A program made the translations under genes and the position numbers. Below, in pieces: positions 17,820 through 26,170 of a stretch of 64,000 nucleotides of DNA. The DNA is taken from the NCBI RefSeq assembly GCF_022919835.1, contig NZ_CP095074.1:1984001-2048000 (forward strand). Direction: 5' to 3'. The stretch comes from Halobacillus shinanisalinarum. GTDB taxonomy: Bacteria; Bacillota; Bacilli; Bacillales; Halobacillaceae. Each line of letters begins with the position of its first letter. Position 1 is the stretch's first letter. The notes beneath the pieces were generated by a model. That model was not told the DNA's origin. It did no database searches and saw nothing but the letters and a program-made list of their open reading frames with translations.

Positions 17820-18782
17820 TTAGTTTCTTAAATGGGAGGCTATATCATATCCAGAAAGGAAGGCGCTCTCGAATCGGGTTCGCCCCGTTTGATCATCTGC
17901 TCGCAAAAAAGCATCTCCGGCAGCAAATATCCTCGCTTCCTTATCTAACTGTAAAAAGGGGTGAGGATGCGTGTCAGCTGATTGTGCGTAACGCCATGTT
18001 TCCAGCTGCTGAGAGACAAGAGCATGAAAATCTAAATAGGATGCCGTCTTCTCTCTCATCAATTCAAGGATATCTTTTTCCCCGTCATGGTTCACGGACC
18101 AATCGGCTGTCATATAAACACTAACGATCACCTCTGATGAAATTCCCTTCTTTTGATGATCGACAATCCGCTCCACTCCTGAAAGCAGTTTTTTATTCAT
18201 GTGACCGTTTTTTGGAAAAACGATAGGCCTATCGAACTGAAACAGTCCCACATATGTTGGTTCGTATGTAAGCATTCTTAATGCACCTTGTGCTGATTGC
18301 TCAATACAAAGGGAACTGTTGGCAAGAAGACTTAATGTTTGAGGAGCAGGCATTGTACATATGACCCGCTCACTTTCGTAGACCTTTCCCTCTTCATCAC
18401 CTAATAAAAAATGGGAACCCTGATCATTGATATAGGAAACGTTTCTTGAAAGGAATAGCGGCAGATTTACGGCTAAACGCCTCGAAAATTCTTGCATCCC
18501 ATCTATTGACGTGTATCTCGGATAATTCTCTCCAAACCACTGCTTCACCCAGCCCTTTGCCAGCCAACCTTGAACTTCTTGGTTAAGCTCATCCGATCGA
18601 ACGGTGAAAAACTGTGCCCCATAATCTGCTTTACCTTTGGAATATTTTTTTGTCGCAAGCCTGCCACCTACTCGTGGACCTTTTTCCAAAAGCAGTACCC
18701 TATAATTGGATTGCTTTAGTTTTTGTGCTGCAATAATCCCCGATAAACCCGCTCCAATAATAACTACATCATACCTGTGCAC
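17820..18782 (-). CDS. Renalase-like FAD/NAD(P)-dependent oxidoreductase
   Basis: The 320-residue protein has an N-terminal FAD-binding fold (VVIIGAGLSGIIAAQKL, then LLEKGPRVGGRLATKK), the YGAQFFTVRS motif typical of bacterial renalases, and a C-terminal FAD-contact segment with AGDAF. Bacterial renalases reoxidise isomeric, inhibitory forms of NAD(P)H; general amine-oxidase annotation is also common. GTG 18782 follows GGTGGGATAATT. It is convergent with rarD. Specific activity cannot be read from the sequence. Confidence 0.8.
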   Translation of the reverse strand: MHRYDVVIIGAGLSGIIAAQKLKQSNYRVLLLEKGPRVGGRLATKKYSKGKADYGAQFFTVRSDELNQEVQGWLAKGWVKQWFGENYPRYTSIDGMQEFSRRLAVNLPLFLSRNVSYINDQGSHFLLGDEEGKVYESERVICTMPAPQTLSLLANSSLCIEQSAQGALRMLTYEPTYVGLFQFDRPIVFPKNGHMNKKLLSGVERIVDHQKKGISSEVIVSVYMTADWSVNHDGEKDILELMREKTASYLDFHALVSQQLETWRYAQSADTHPHPFLQLDKEARIFAAGDAFLRADDQTGRTRFESAFLSGYDIASHLRN

Positions 18783-18890
18783 AATTATCCCACCTTTATT
18801 TATACAAGATTAAATTTTTTACGTTGTCGATTCCTTTCCTGAAATGGAAGATTTCTCTCCCTCTTTCATTACTATGAATCCTCCCACCGT

Positions 18891-19413
18891 TTATTTCTTT
18901 AAGCCAGAACCGCATTAGTGATAGGCCAGTAACACCATCGTTATTATACTTTTTGAATGCAGCATACGTAGCGGCCGTTGTAGGTTCCACATGAAAGCCT
19001 CTCCTGTCCAATTCCCGTTTTGCCGACTCAATTTGATCCTCCGGTACTTGTAACGATTGTTCCGCCTGAATCTTTTACACCTTCAATGATTTGTTCGCCC
19101 CGGGTTGGATTTCCAATTGCAATTCCTTCTGCTTGGGTGCCAAGATTTTCAACAGCAGAAATAACCTCTTTTTTTGATGAAAAGCCTTGGCGATAGGTGC
19201 GCAAGGCTCAGCTTGAACGCCGATAATCTTAGGAAGCCCCTCGATCATTCCAGCTTGTTTAAGGTTCTTGAAGCCAATATAGATGCACCGCGACCTTTAA
19301 TCTTCTCTATAGGAAATTCGACATGGCATGAAGATTCCTTGCTTAGGCCGCCACTCTTTTATAGAGGGTGTGTACTCTTCCCCTGTTACTGGGTCTATAA
19401 ATTTGTCTTTCAT
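18891..19413 (-). pseudogene. Decayed PLP-dependent enzyme gene (threonine synthase-like)
   Basis: A start with good RBS (ATG 19413, GGGAGAGGAG) begins KDKFIDPVTGEEYTPS but stops within about 40 codons. In shifting frames the region then reads YIGFKNLKQAGMIEGLPKII, AIGNPTRGEQIIEGVKDSGG and RELDRRGFHVEPTTAATYAA, all typical of the C-terminal half of threonine synthase-like fold-type II PLP enzymes. It ends in GSGLKK-stop at 18891. About 150 central codons, including the PLP lysine region, are missing. At least four separate small indels are present, one of them 7 nt. This is true decay, unlike the single-base homopolymer breaks elsewhere. The stretch upstream to 19500 also looks like a fragment (possible GNAT remnant, very weak). 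Confidence 0.7.
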
Positions 19414-19511
19414 ATGTAGCTACTCCTCTCCCAAATTCTTTTTTCGATATGCCTCGTGATAATTCCTTCATGACAGAGTAGGCGTCAAGTAAATCGCTTC
19501 TTTGCGCCGGT

Positions 19512-19547
19512 AAAAAGAGCCATCCCAATGTGGGATGGCTCTTTTTC
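19512..19547. terminator. Intrinsic terminator of swrC
   Basis: AAAAAGAGCCATCCCA and TGGGATGGCTCTTTTT form a 16-bp stem with a 3-nt loop, symmetric and thus possibly active in both directions. Confidence 0.9.
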
Positions 19548-19548
19548 T

Positions 19549-22500
19549 TTATGCTTTAACTTTTTTCTTCTTACGGAACTTGCTTAATACTTCATAGGCC
19601 AGTGGCACGATGAGCAGCGTTAACAACGTGGAACTCGTTAACCCGCCAATTACGGTAACCCCTAGTCCTTTACTAATAATCGATCCACCTTCTAGTCCTA
19701 AAGCTAACGGCAGCAAGGCGCCGATCGTGGCAAGTGCGGTCATAAGAATCGGACGCAGACGTGTCATGCCGGCATCTACTAATGCTTCTCTTGTCGTGTA
19801 ACCTTCCTTTTCTTTATGAATCACACGATCTATTAAAACAATCGCATTTGTTACAACAATTCCAATTAACATTAGGGCACCGATCATAGCGGAAATACTA
19901 ATCGTTTCTCCGCTAATTAGGAGACCTAATACAGCACCAATAATCGTGAATGGTAACGAAAATAGAATGGCAAGCGGCGCCGTGGCTCCACCAAAGAAGA
20001 TCACGAGCACAAGGTAGACAATAGCAATCGCTGCAAGCATCGCTAATCCAAGCTGGGTGAAAGATTCTTGAATATCCTCTGCGACTCCACCCATCGTTAC
20101 TTCCATACCAGGCGGCAATTCAATGTCGTCAATGTCACTTTGTACATTAGCAGACACAGCGCCGATATCATCAGTGGTAATCTTAGCGCTGACACTAGCA
20201 TAAACGCGTTCATTTTTTCTAGTGATCGTATCAGCTGTTGTTCCTTTCTCTACTTCAACCACTTCACTGATGGGAACGGATTGACCTGTAGGAGTTTGCA
20301 GTTCTTGGTCTGTTACCTCACTAATGTCTTCGTAACTCTTTTTCTCTACTTCAATATATACATTTAACTCTTCGCCATCCTGTTTTACCGTTGTCAGTAC
20401 AGGCTCTTCACCATTTTGATTCAACTCCATACCTAACTGACCTGCGGTTAATCCAAGCTCACTTAATTTTTCATGATCGGCGACGAGCGTGTATTCCTCG
20501 TAAGACTCAGATAGGCTTGAGTCGATTCCGGTTAAATTCTCTTGTTCAGCCAAAATATTTTCAACATCTTCTACAACCGGCTCAATTTCGTCAATAGTAT
20601 CTCCATAAACAAGAAGCTCTAAAGAACCGCTTGAGCCTGTAGAAGAGAAGTCTTGGGAGGACCACTCTCCCTTTTCAGATGATTCTTGCAATCCGTCAAT
20701 CACCGTTTGACTTTCCGAGGAAAAATTTTCAGTTTCACTGTCATATTCGACGTAGAATACGGCTTGATTCGATGCACCAGGACTCATCGGATTTTCTCCA
20801 CCGACAGAATATTGAATTGTTTCTGCACCTTCTCGGCCTTCAAAATATTCTTGGGCATCCATAGCAATGCTTTCGACATCTTCAAGTGTCTGGCCTGGCT
20901 CTGGATTATAAGTTGCTATGACCATTTTCTGTTCTTGAGCCGGCAGGAAGCTCACCCCTACCAACGGGACGAGTGCGACACTCCCAACTAAAATCACTAA
21001 CGCAATAATTGATGAAATAATTTTGTGATTTAACGTACTATTCAGCAGTGCTCGATAAGCCCTTACTAAACGTCCGCCTTTATGATCATGGTCAACCTTT
21101 TTCAATTTACCTTGCTTCAATAATGAATGGGACATCATCGGTACAATTGTAATGGCTACAAGCAGGGAGGCAACCAATGCGAAGACAACGGTTAACGCAA
21201 ATGGTAAAAAGATTTGCCCAACGGTCCCTTCCACTAGTCCTAGCGGTAAAAATACGGCAATCGTCACAATTGTTGAAGATAGGATTGGCATAAACATTTC
21301 ACGTGTAGCCGAACGAACAAGATCTTTGCCTTTTAGCTTTTCACCAGGCAGTGACATTCGCCTATATATATTTTCTACGACAACAATCGAGTCATCCACT
21401 ACTCTGCCTATAGCTACCGTCATGGCACCTAATGTCATAATATTTAATGTAATATCCATTTGTTTAAGAACGAGTACAGCTATTAATAGCGAAAGTGGAA
21501 TCGATATAACAGAAATAACTGTTGTTCTGAAATTACGCAAGAATAAGAGGATGACAATGACAGCAAATAATCCTCCAAACAGCGCCTTGTTCAACATCGT
21601 GCTTACCGATTCTTCTATCGGCTCTCCCTGGTCAAAAGAGTATATAAACTCCGTTCCAGTGAGTTCTCCTTTTAATTCTGCCGTTTGTTCTTTTACTAAA
21701 TTAACGACATCAACTGTATTCGCTTCCTGGGATTTAACGATTTGAAGCGAAATCGAATCTTCTCCATTGGTACGCGAAATAGACTCTGCTTTCCCGACAA
21801 CTTCAATTTCAGCAAGTTCCTGAAGCTGGACAGTGGGAATCCCGGCCTCGGCTGCCTGCTCTGTTGTCATCGCTCCTCCAGAAGTCTGGCCTTGTGGCGA
21901 CATTTGTCCTCCCTGAGTACCTTGAGGCGGTTGCTGGCCCTGTGGTGCTTCAGATCCTTGCGACGAAGGAATCGCCGGGATTTCTAAGTTTCTCAGGTCC
22001 TCAACTGTTGTTAATTCCCCGTCAATGACGACAGATTTTTGTGTATCATCAAAGGTGTATAAGCCAAGTGGAAAAGACACATCCGAGCCTTTAATCAAGT
22101 TCATTATGGTTTCGCTATCCATTCCACGCTCTTCTAAAGCACCTTCGTCAAAATCAATCCGAACCTCCTGAATTTGCTGTCCCGACACTTGCACGTCAGC
22201 CACACCTTCAAGTCCTTCAAGTGCTGGTACGATCTTATCCTCTACCGTTGTCGTCAGCTCATCTAATGATTGTTCCCCATTGATCACACTTAAACTGACA
22301 ACGGGAAAAGCATTAAAATTTAAACGACTGACAGAAGGATCTTCAGCTGAATCCGGCAGTTCAACTTGGCTGACCGCATCTTTCAACTCATCTTCTGCTT
22401 CATCCAAATTTTTATCAAATCCATACTCGAGCTGAAGGGAAGAAGCATTTTGATAAGAAGTGGAACTGACCGTTTTCACTCCACTCAAATTACCCACCTG

Positions 22501-22710
22501 TTGTTCTAAGGGCTCTGATATATTTTCAGCCACTTCTTCGGGTGTGGCTCCTGGATAAACGGTAGACACCGTAATAATCGGTGGTTCGATATCTGGAATC
22601 GTTTCTAGTTTCATATTTAAACCTGAATATAAACCTGCTATGGTTATAATAATAGTCATTAACCAAACCGCAAACTTGTTGTTCATAGAAAAATTTATAA
22701 TTTGTTTCAC
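19549..22710 (-). CDS. swrC: RND-family efflux pump SwrC (YerP-like)
   Basis: The 1053-residue RND transporter has the usual plan: helix 1 (FAVWLMTIIITIAGLYSGL), a large periplasm-equivalent loop, six helices, a second large loop and five helices. The family motif GAMTVAIGRVVDDSIVVVENI carries the proton-relay Asp pair. Bacillus SwrC exports surfactin and confers resistance to it. In the first loop, about residues 250-285, there is a Gln/Gly/Pro-rich insertion (SEAPQGQQPPQGTQGGQMSP). GTG 22710 is chosen by the GGGAGGGG seven bases upstream. It is divergent from a TetR regulator, as yerP is from yerO. Confidence 0.92.
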   Translation of the reverse strand: MKQIINFSMNNKFAVWLMTIIITIAGLYSGLNMKLETIPDIEPPIITVSTVYPGATPEEVAENISEPLEQQVGNLSGVKTVSSTSYQNASSLQLEYGFDKNLDEAEDELKDAVSQVELPDSAEDPSVSRLNFNAFPVVSLSVINGEQSLDELTTTVEDKIVPALEGLEGVADVQVSGQQIQEVRIDFDEGALEERGMDSETIMNLIKGSDVSFPLGLYTFDDTQKSVVIDGELTTVEDLRNLEIPAIPSSQGSEAPQGQQPPQGTQGGQMSPQGQTSGGAMTTEQAAEAGIPTVQLQELAEIEVVGKAESISRTNGEDSISLQIVKSQEANTVDVVNLVKEQTAELKGELTGTEFIYSFDQGEPIEESVSTMLNKALFGGLFAVIVILLFLRNFRTTVISVISIPLSLLIAVLVLKQMDITLNIMTLGAMTVAIGRVVDDSIVVVENIYRRMSLPGEKLKGKDLVRSATREMFMPILSSTIVTIAVFLPLGLVEGTVGQIFLPFALTVVFALVASLLVAITIVPMMSHSLLKQGKLKKVDHDHKGGRLVRAYRALLNSTLNHKIISSIIALVILVGSVALVPLVGVSFLPAQEQKMVIATYNPEPGQTLEDVESIAMDAQEYFEGREGAETIQYSVGGENPMSPGASNQAVFYVEYDSETENFSSESQTVIDGLQESSEKGEWSSQDFSSTGSSGSLELLVYGDTIDEIEPVVEDVENILAEQENLTGIDSSLSESYEEYTLVADHEKLSELGLTAGQLGMELNQNGEEPVLTTVKQDGEELNVYIEVEKKSYEDISEVTDQELQTPTGQSVPISEVVEVEKGTTADTITRKNERVYASVSAKITTDDIGAVSANVQSDIDDIELPPGMEVTMGGVAEDIQESFTQLGLAMLAAIAIVYLVLVIFFGGATAPLAILFSLPFTIIGAVLGLLISGETISISAMIGALMLIGIVVTNAIVLIDRVIHKEKEGYTTREALVDAGMTRLRPILMTALATIGALLPLALGLEGGSIISKGLGVTVIGGLTSSTLLTLLIVPLAYEVLSKFRKKKKVKA

Positions 22711-22727
22711 GCGCTATCCCCTCCCAA

Positions 22728-22776
22728 TTGACCGTATAGTCATAACAGATTATAATATAAATGACTATGTGGTCAT
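22728..22776. promoter_or_regulatory. Divergent swrC/tetR promoters with shared TetR-type operator
   Basis: On the plus strand TTGACC (22728-22733), a 17-nt spacer and TATAAT (22751-22756) form a near-consensus sigma-A promoter for the TetR gene. Directly after it is the palindrome ATGAC-TATGTG-GTCAT (22761-22776). On the minus strand a TTGACT at about 22777-22782 places the same palindrome in the spacer of the swrC promoter. One repressor dimer could therefore block both genes. Confidence 0.7.
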
Positions 22777-22824
22777 TAGTCAAGAGGAAATACTTTTTAA
22801 TTTCACAATTAAGGGGTCACCAAT

Positions 22825-23670
22825 ATGGAAGATAAAAGCATATTCATCATCGAACAATCAATTAAGCTCTTTGCAAAAAAAGGCTTTAGCGCAACTTCAG
22901 TTCAGGAGATCGCTAATGAATGCGGCATCTCTAAAGGAGCTTTCTATTTACACTTTAAGTCGAAAGACGCCCTTTTATTAGACGTTTTCTACCATTACTC
23001 CAGACAAATTCAGTTAAAAACCGATGAGATTCAAGCTAAGGATTTAAATCCACGAGAGAAGTTTATAAAGAAGCTCGCTGTAACATTTAAAGAAATCATC
23101 GAACATCGTGAATTTATTATTATGCAAATACGTGAGCAAGCTATTCCGTTTAACGATGACATTGAAAGATTCTTGCAGCATATGAGATTTAACTCTTACT
23201 ACTTTTATAAAAAAAATCTTATGGATATTTATGGGGAGGACATAAAAGAGTGTGTATGGGAAATTACTCTTCTTTTGCAGGGGATATTTAAAGCTTATAT
23301 CGATTTGATCATTATTGAAAATGTGAAATTTGATATTGAGAACCTTTGTGAAGGGATGCTAAAGCGAGTTGACTTTCTAGTAGAGGGATTCAACCGCAGT
23401 AATGACCGACCAGTCATTACTGAAAAAATCATGAGTGAGATTATTCCAAAAGACTACTATTCTAAACAAGCAGATCACATTATAGATGCCTTAAAAGAAA
23501 AACAACCATCTTCAACCAAGGATATTAAGGACACAATTGCTGTGATTCTTGAAGAACTTAAAAATTCCGAACCTCGCATAGCTGTCATTAAAGGTATGGT
23601 GACAAACCTTGAAGAAGAACATGAATTCCAGCAAATCGTTGGACAAATTCGTTCCTTTTTCCAAATCTAA
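22825..23670 (+). CDS. TetR family regulator (YerO-like), probable repressor of swrC
   Basis: The 281-residue protein has an N-terminal TetR helix-turn-helix (AKKGFSATSVQEIANECGIS and KGAFYLHFKSKDALLLDVF, residues 16-55). A long C-terminal ligand domain follows, similar in length to Bacillus YerO. The gene is divergent from swrC, and the palindrome between them fits autoregulation and repression of the pump. The ATG follows AAGGGG. Inducer is unknown; amphipathic peptides or surfactants would fit the pump. Confidence 0.87.
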   Translation: MEDKSIFIIEQSIKLFAKKGFSATSVQEIANECGISKGAFYLHFKSKDALLLDVFYHYSRQIQLKTDEIQAKDLNPREKFIKKLAVTFKEIIEHREFIIMQIREQAIPFNDDIERFLQHMRFNSYYFYKKNLMDIYGEDIKECVWEITLLLQGIFKAYIDLIIIENVKFDIENLCEGMLKRVDFLVEGFNRSNDRPVITEKIMSEIIPKDYYSKQADHIIDALKEKQPSSTKDIKDTIAVILEELKNSEPRIAVIKGMVTNLEEEHEFQQIVGQIRSFFQI

Positions 23671-23709
23671 TAACCACTAGACACGCCAAGCACGTCTAGT
23701 GGTTATTAG
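23667..23709. terminator. Convergent inverted repeat between tetR and the next gene
   Basis: CTAATAACCACTAGAC and GTCTAGTGGTTATTAG form a perfect 16-bp stem that contains both stop codons. There is no strong T-tract on either side. Confidence 0.65.
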
Positions 23710-24169
23710 ATTCTTCCATTTGCTCTGCTTCGATGATTTCATCAAGAATCGGATACACCGACTCAACGCCTTTTTGTGCAACTAGACAAGCAACGCCTAA
23801 TGTAGTTGACCAAAAGGAATCAGGGATAGATGGATTCTTCAAGCCAGCTGGTTGGAACAGTGAACGGTATATTCGTTTCAAATGCTGTTCAGTTGTTTGT
23901 GCATCGGTTTCACGTTCGCCCCTTGCTAACAAAAACACGTAGCGCATCGACTGAAATAAATTATCACCTGGCATAAAAGTGTATTCTTTGAAGAATTTCA
24001 GCTGCTTCTCTGTTTCCTGTTTTAAACCCGATTTAACAGCTAAGTCATCCAAGTGTTCATGCAAATGACGGTAGACCTGCTGAAAAATTCTGCGCTTCTC
24101 CTCTTGCATTACTTTATCTGTATAAATGCTCTGCAGCTTATCAAAAGCTTTTTCCTTCGTCCAAGTCAC
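23696..24169 (-). CDS. Hypothetical helical protein
   Basis: The 157-residue cytoplasmic protein is not recognised. It is rich in Lys, Glu and Gln, without signal peptide or membrane segment, and probably all-helical. GTG 24169 has GAGGTGAT at proper distance. It lies 42 nt downstream of the flavin monooxygenase-like gene on the same strand, so the two may be co-transcribed. Coding nature rests on length, RBS and a compact, non-repetitive composition. Confidence 0.6.
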   Translation of the reverse strand: MTWTKEKAFDKLQSIYTDKVMQEEKRRIFQQVYRHLHEHLDDLAVKSGLKQETEKQLKFFKEYTFMPGDNLFQSMRYVFLLARGERETDAQTTEQHLKRIYRSLFQPAGLKNPSIPDSFWSTTLGVACLVAQKGVESVYPILDEIIEAEQMEESNNH

Positions 24170-24211
24170 TATGTGATCACCTCTATTGTCTTCATTCTAT
24201 ATGAGAGCCCC

Positions 24212-25441
24212 TTATTCCTTCCCTAAGCCAAAGTTCTTCGCCTCCCCTTCCACAGAACCATAAAGTTCCGGAACATTTGCCGAATGTTCTTTTAATAAAT
24301 CAGGGAGATGCGGGATAACTTTATTCCATACCATCGGATTGGCCGCCATCGCCTGAAACAGTGCTTGTTCGTCTTTAGACCATGATCTCATTGATTGAAT
24401 GTAATCAAGGGTTAGGCGATAGCCAGGCATAAGCTGGTCATCTCGTTTCACCTTAAATTGAGCCATGACTTCTTCCCAAGTCGCTCCCTCGTCATGCTTT
24501 TGTATCGCTTCAGCTAACAAAAAGGACTGCATGAAGGCATCATTGATACCAAGTCCCGTGCTTGGATCTTTACTATGGGCTGCATCGCCAATCAGAACCC
24601 ACCCTTTTCCTGCAGGCTCACGGAAGAAATTCGGCACACCTGGTGTCCCGATAATTCTCCCATGGAGCGATGCGTCCTTTAACCGTCGCTTCATACCATA
24701 AAATGTTTGATAGGTTTCCTCGAACTTTGCTGGGTTTTTAGCAAATTCCCTAAACTCATCGGGATGTACTTCAAGACCTAAACAGTCCACCCCTGGCTCC
24801 ATTGGAAATAGGAAGCCGATTCTTCCTTCCTTAAGGAAGATCTCCGTCGTCGGTTCTAGTAACGGTTCAATCCCGTGATAATAGCCGTAGAACACGGGGC
24901 GAAGCGGTGAGTGCTCCCCGTATTTCCCTGCCTGAACCCACTCAGCAATATTTGAATGCTTCCCATCAGCGCCCACCACAAGCGAAGCATAAACCGTCTG
25001 GCTTTCCCCACTGCTATCGACCGCTTTTACTCCGATTACTTGATCATTATCATAAAGCAGCCTCCTCACAGACCATTGTGCTAGCAACTCAACACCATCA
25101 TAACTGCAGGCTTTCGACAGAAGAATGTGATCTAAATAACTGCGTCTCGGAATAAGTGTGTAGGAATCTCTCGGGCCCTCTACAAAACTATCACCAATAT
25201 AGGTACGCATTCTATTAATTTTTCGTAAGCCCTTCGCTTCAACCTCTTCCAGCACACCCAGTTTCCCTAAATAATTCACATGTGACATATGGTGTGTAGA
25301 TAACGTATCACTCGGAAAAGAAGCCTTATCAATCAGCAGCACCCGCTTCCCTTTTTTTCCAAGTAAGATCGCCAGGCTCGCCCCTGCCACTCTTGCCCCT
25401 ATAATCACAACACCCACATGTTTTTCCATCTCCCCGCACAT
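24212..25441 (-). CDS. FAD-dependent monooxygenase/geranylgeranyl reductase-like oxidoreductase
   Basis: The 409-residue flavoprotein has a dinucleotide fold (VVIIGARVAGASLAILLGKKG), the LVVGADGKHS motif that contacts FAD and NAD(P)H, and the second FAD motif VLIGDAAHSKDPSTGLGIND. This places it in the PHBH-like/halogenase-geranylgeranyl reductase superfamily. Substrate is unknown. ATG 25441 has AGGGAG six bases upstream; the longer frame to 25480 is not supported. A hypothetical gene follows in the same direction. Confidence 0.82.
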   Translation of the reverse strand: MCGEMEKHVGVVIIGARVAGASLAILLGKKGKRVLLIDKASFPSDTLSTHHMSHVNYLGKLGVLEEVEAKGLRKINRMRTYIGDSFVEGPRDSYTLIPRRSYLDHILLSKACSYDGVELLAQWSVRRLLYDNDQVIGVKAVDSSGESQTVYASLVVGADGKHSNIAEWVQAGKYGEHSPLRPVFYGYYHGIEPLLEPTTEIFLKEGRIGFLFPMEPGVDCLGLEVHPDEFREFAKNPAKFEETYQTFYGMKRRLKDASLHGRIIGTPGVPNFFREPAGKGWVLIGDAAHSKDPSTGLGINDAFMQSFLLAEAIQKHDEGATWEEVMAQFKVKRDDQLMPGYRLTLDYIQSMRSWSKDEQALFQAMAANPMVWNKVIPHLPDLLKEHSANVPELYGSVEGEAKNFGLGKE

Positions 25442-25525
25442 CCTTCGCTCCCTATTTTCTTTAGCGTAACGTTTTTTCACAAAAACAGCTAGTTAGGAGT
25501 TTGAAAGGTGGACCGCAGCGAATTA

Positions 25526-25572
25526 ATTGCACGAAATTCCCTTTTATTGCACATAAAACAGCATAATTGCAT
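25526..25572. repeat. Short degenerate array with a 20-nt period (ATTGCA units)
   Basis: ATTGCAC starts at 25526 and 25546 and ATTGCAT at 25566, with exact 20-nt spacing. The array lies in the gap between the flavin monooxygenase-like gene and the DUF2188 gene. Confidence 0.5.
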
Positions 25573-25590
25573 ATTTCAACTTCCTGCAGT

Positions 25591-25619
25591 AAAAAAGACT
25601 CCCTTCGCGGGAGCCTTTT
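25591..25619 (-). terminator. Intrinsic terminator of the DUF2188 gene
   Basis: Minus-strand AAAAGGCTCCC-GCGAA-GGGAGTCTTTT forms a stem followed by further T residues. Confidence 0.9.
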
Positions 25620-25622
25620 CCT

Positions 25623-25823
25623 CTATTCAAACTTCTTTTCTTGTTCTACATTATGATTTTGATCCATGATAAGCACTCGGCTCGGCTTATCGTTCTCCGC
25701 TAATTCAGTTGCTTTCTCGACCGCTGTATCCCGTTCATCATATAAATCGGTTGGTGCGACATCTTCAATTTTTACTAACCAACCTGTAACATCCTTATTT
25801 GGTACAACACTATATTCCTTCAT
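25623..25823 (-). CDS. Small DUF2188 domain protein
   Basis: The 66-residue acidic protein matches the DUF2188 pattern: SVVPNKDVTGWLVKIE at the start, an alternating charged helix in the middle (RDTAVEKATELAEN) and a C-terminal VLIMDQNHNVEQEKKF strand. Such proteins are widespread and of unknown function. AGGAGAG precedes the ATG. The gene is monocistronic and divergent from the S-box-controlled metX-hom operon. Confidence 0.8.
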   Translation of the reverse strand: MKEYSVVPNKDVTGWLVKIEDVAPTDLYDERDTAVEKATELAENDKPSRVLIMDQNHNVEQEKKFE

Positions 25824-25909
25824 CTAAATCTCTCCTCTATTTATCGTCTACAATCAGTCTTCCCACCACAAAACCTCCTCAAACGTTCTGATTCATTTTC
25901 AAAAATAGT

Positions 25910-25938
25910 TTGACAATACTACATTCTCCTTTTATAAT
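25910..25938 (+). promoter_or_regulatory. Sigma-A promoter of the metX-hom operon
   Basis: TTGACA (25910-25915), a 17-nt spacer and TATAAT (25933-25938) are full consensus, about 40 nt upstream of the S-box aptamer. Confidence 0.92.
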
Positions 25939-25976
25939 TCGAAACATACATTTAAAAAAGTAAGTGAACTGAATAT

Positions 25977-26138
25977 CTCTTATCGAGAGTGGCAGAGGGA
26001 CTAGGCCCTGTGACGCCCGGCAACCTTCAAGTAATCGGCTTGAAAAGGTGCTAATTCCTACAGATCGAAGCTAGATCTGACAGATAAGAGGAGGAATCGA
26101 TACATACGCCCTCTTCTTACTAAAGAAGAGGGTTTTTT
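25977..26138 (+). ncRNA. SAM-I (S-box) riboswitch with terminator
   Basis: P1 is formed by CTCTTATC (25977-25984) and GATAAGAG (26083-26090). The conserved core reads GAGAGTGGCAGAGGGACTAG and GACGCCCGGCAACC, characteristic of the S-box. Downstream, CCCTCTTCTT-ACTA-AAGAAGAGGG (26109-26132) and six T form the terminator. The 3' side of P1 (AAGAGGAGG) can pair with CCTCTT of the terminator as antiterminator. SAM binding should therefore end transcription before metX. Confidence 0.98.
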
Positions 26139-26170
26139 ATATGGAAATCATTACGAAGGAGGGATGAAGC

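Noticed and set aside
19343..19528. 61-codon minus-strand frame with a GNAT-like DAYSVMKELSRG segment
   Set aside because: Too short and lies over the pseudogene start and the swrC terminator; kept only as a weak remark.
21152..21745. 197-codon plus-strand frame
   Set aside because: Antisense shadow of swrC; Thr/Ser-rich composition typical of an opposite-strand reading.
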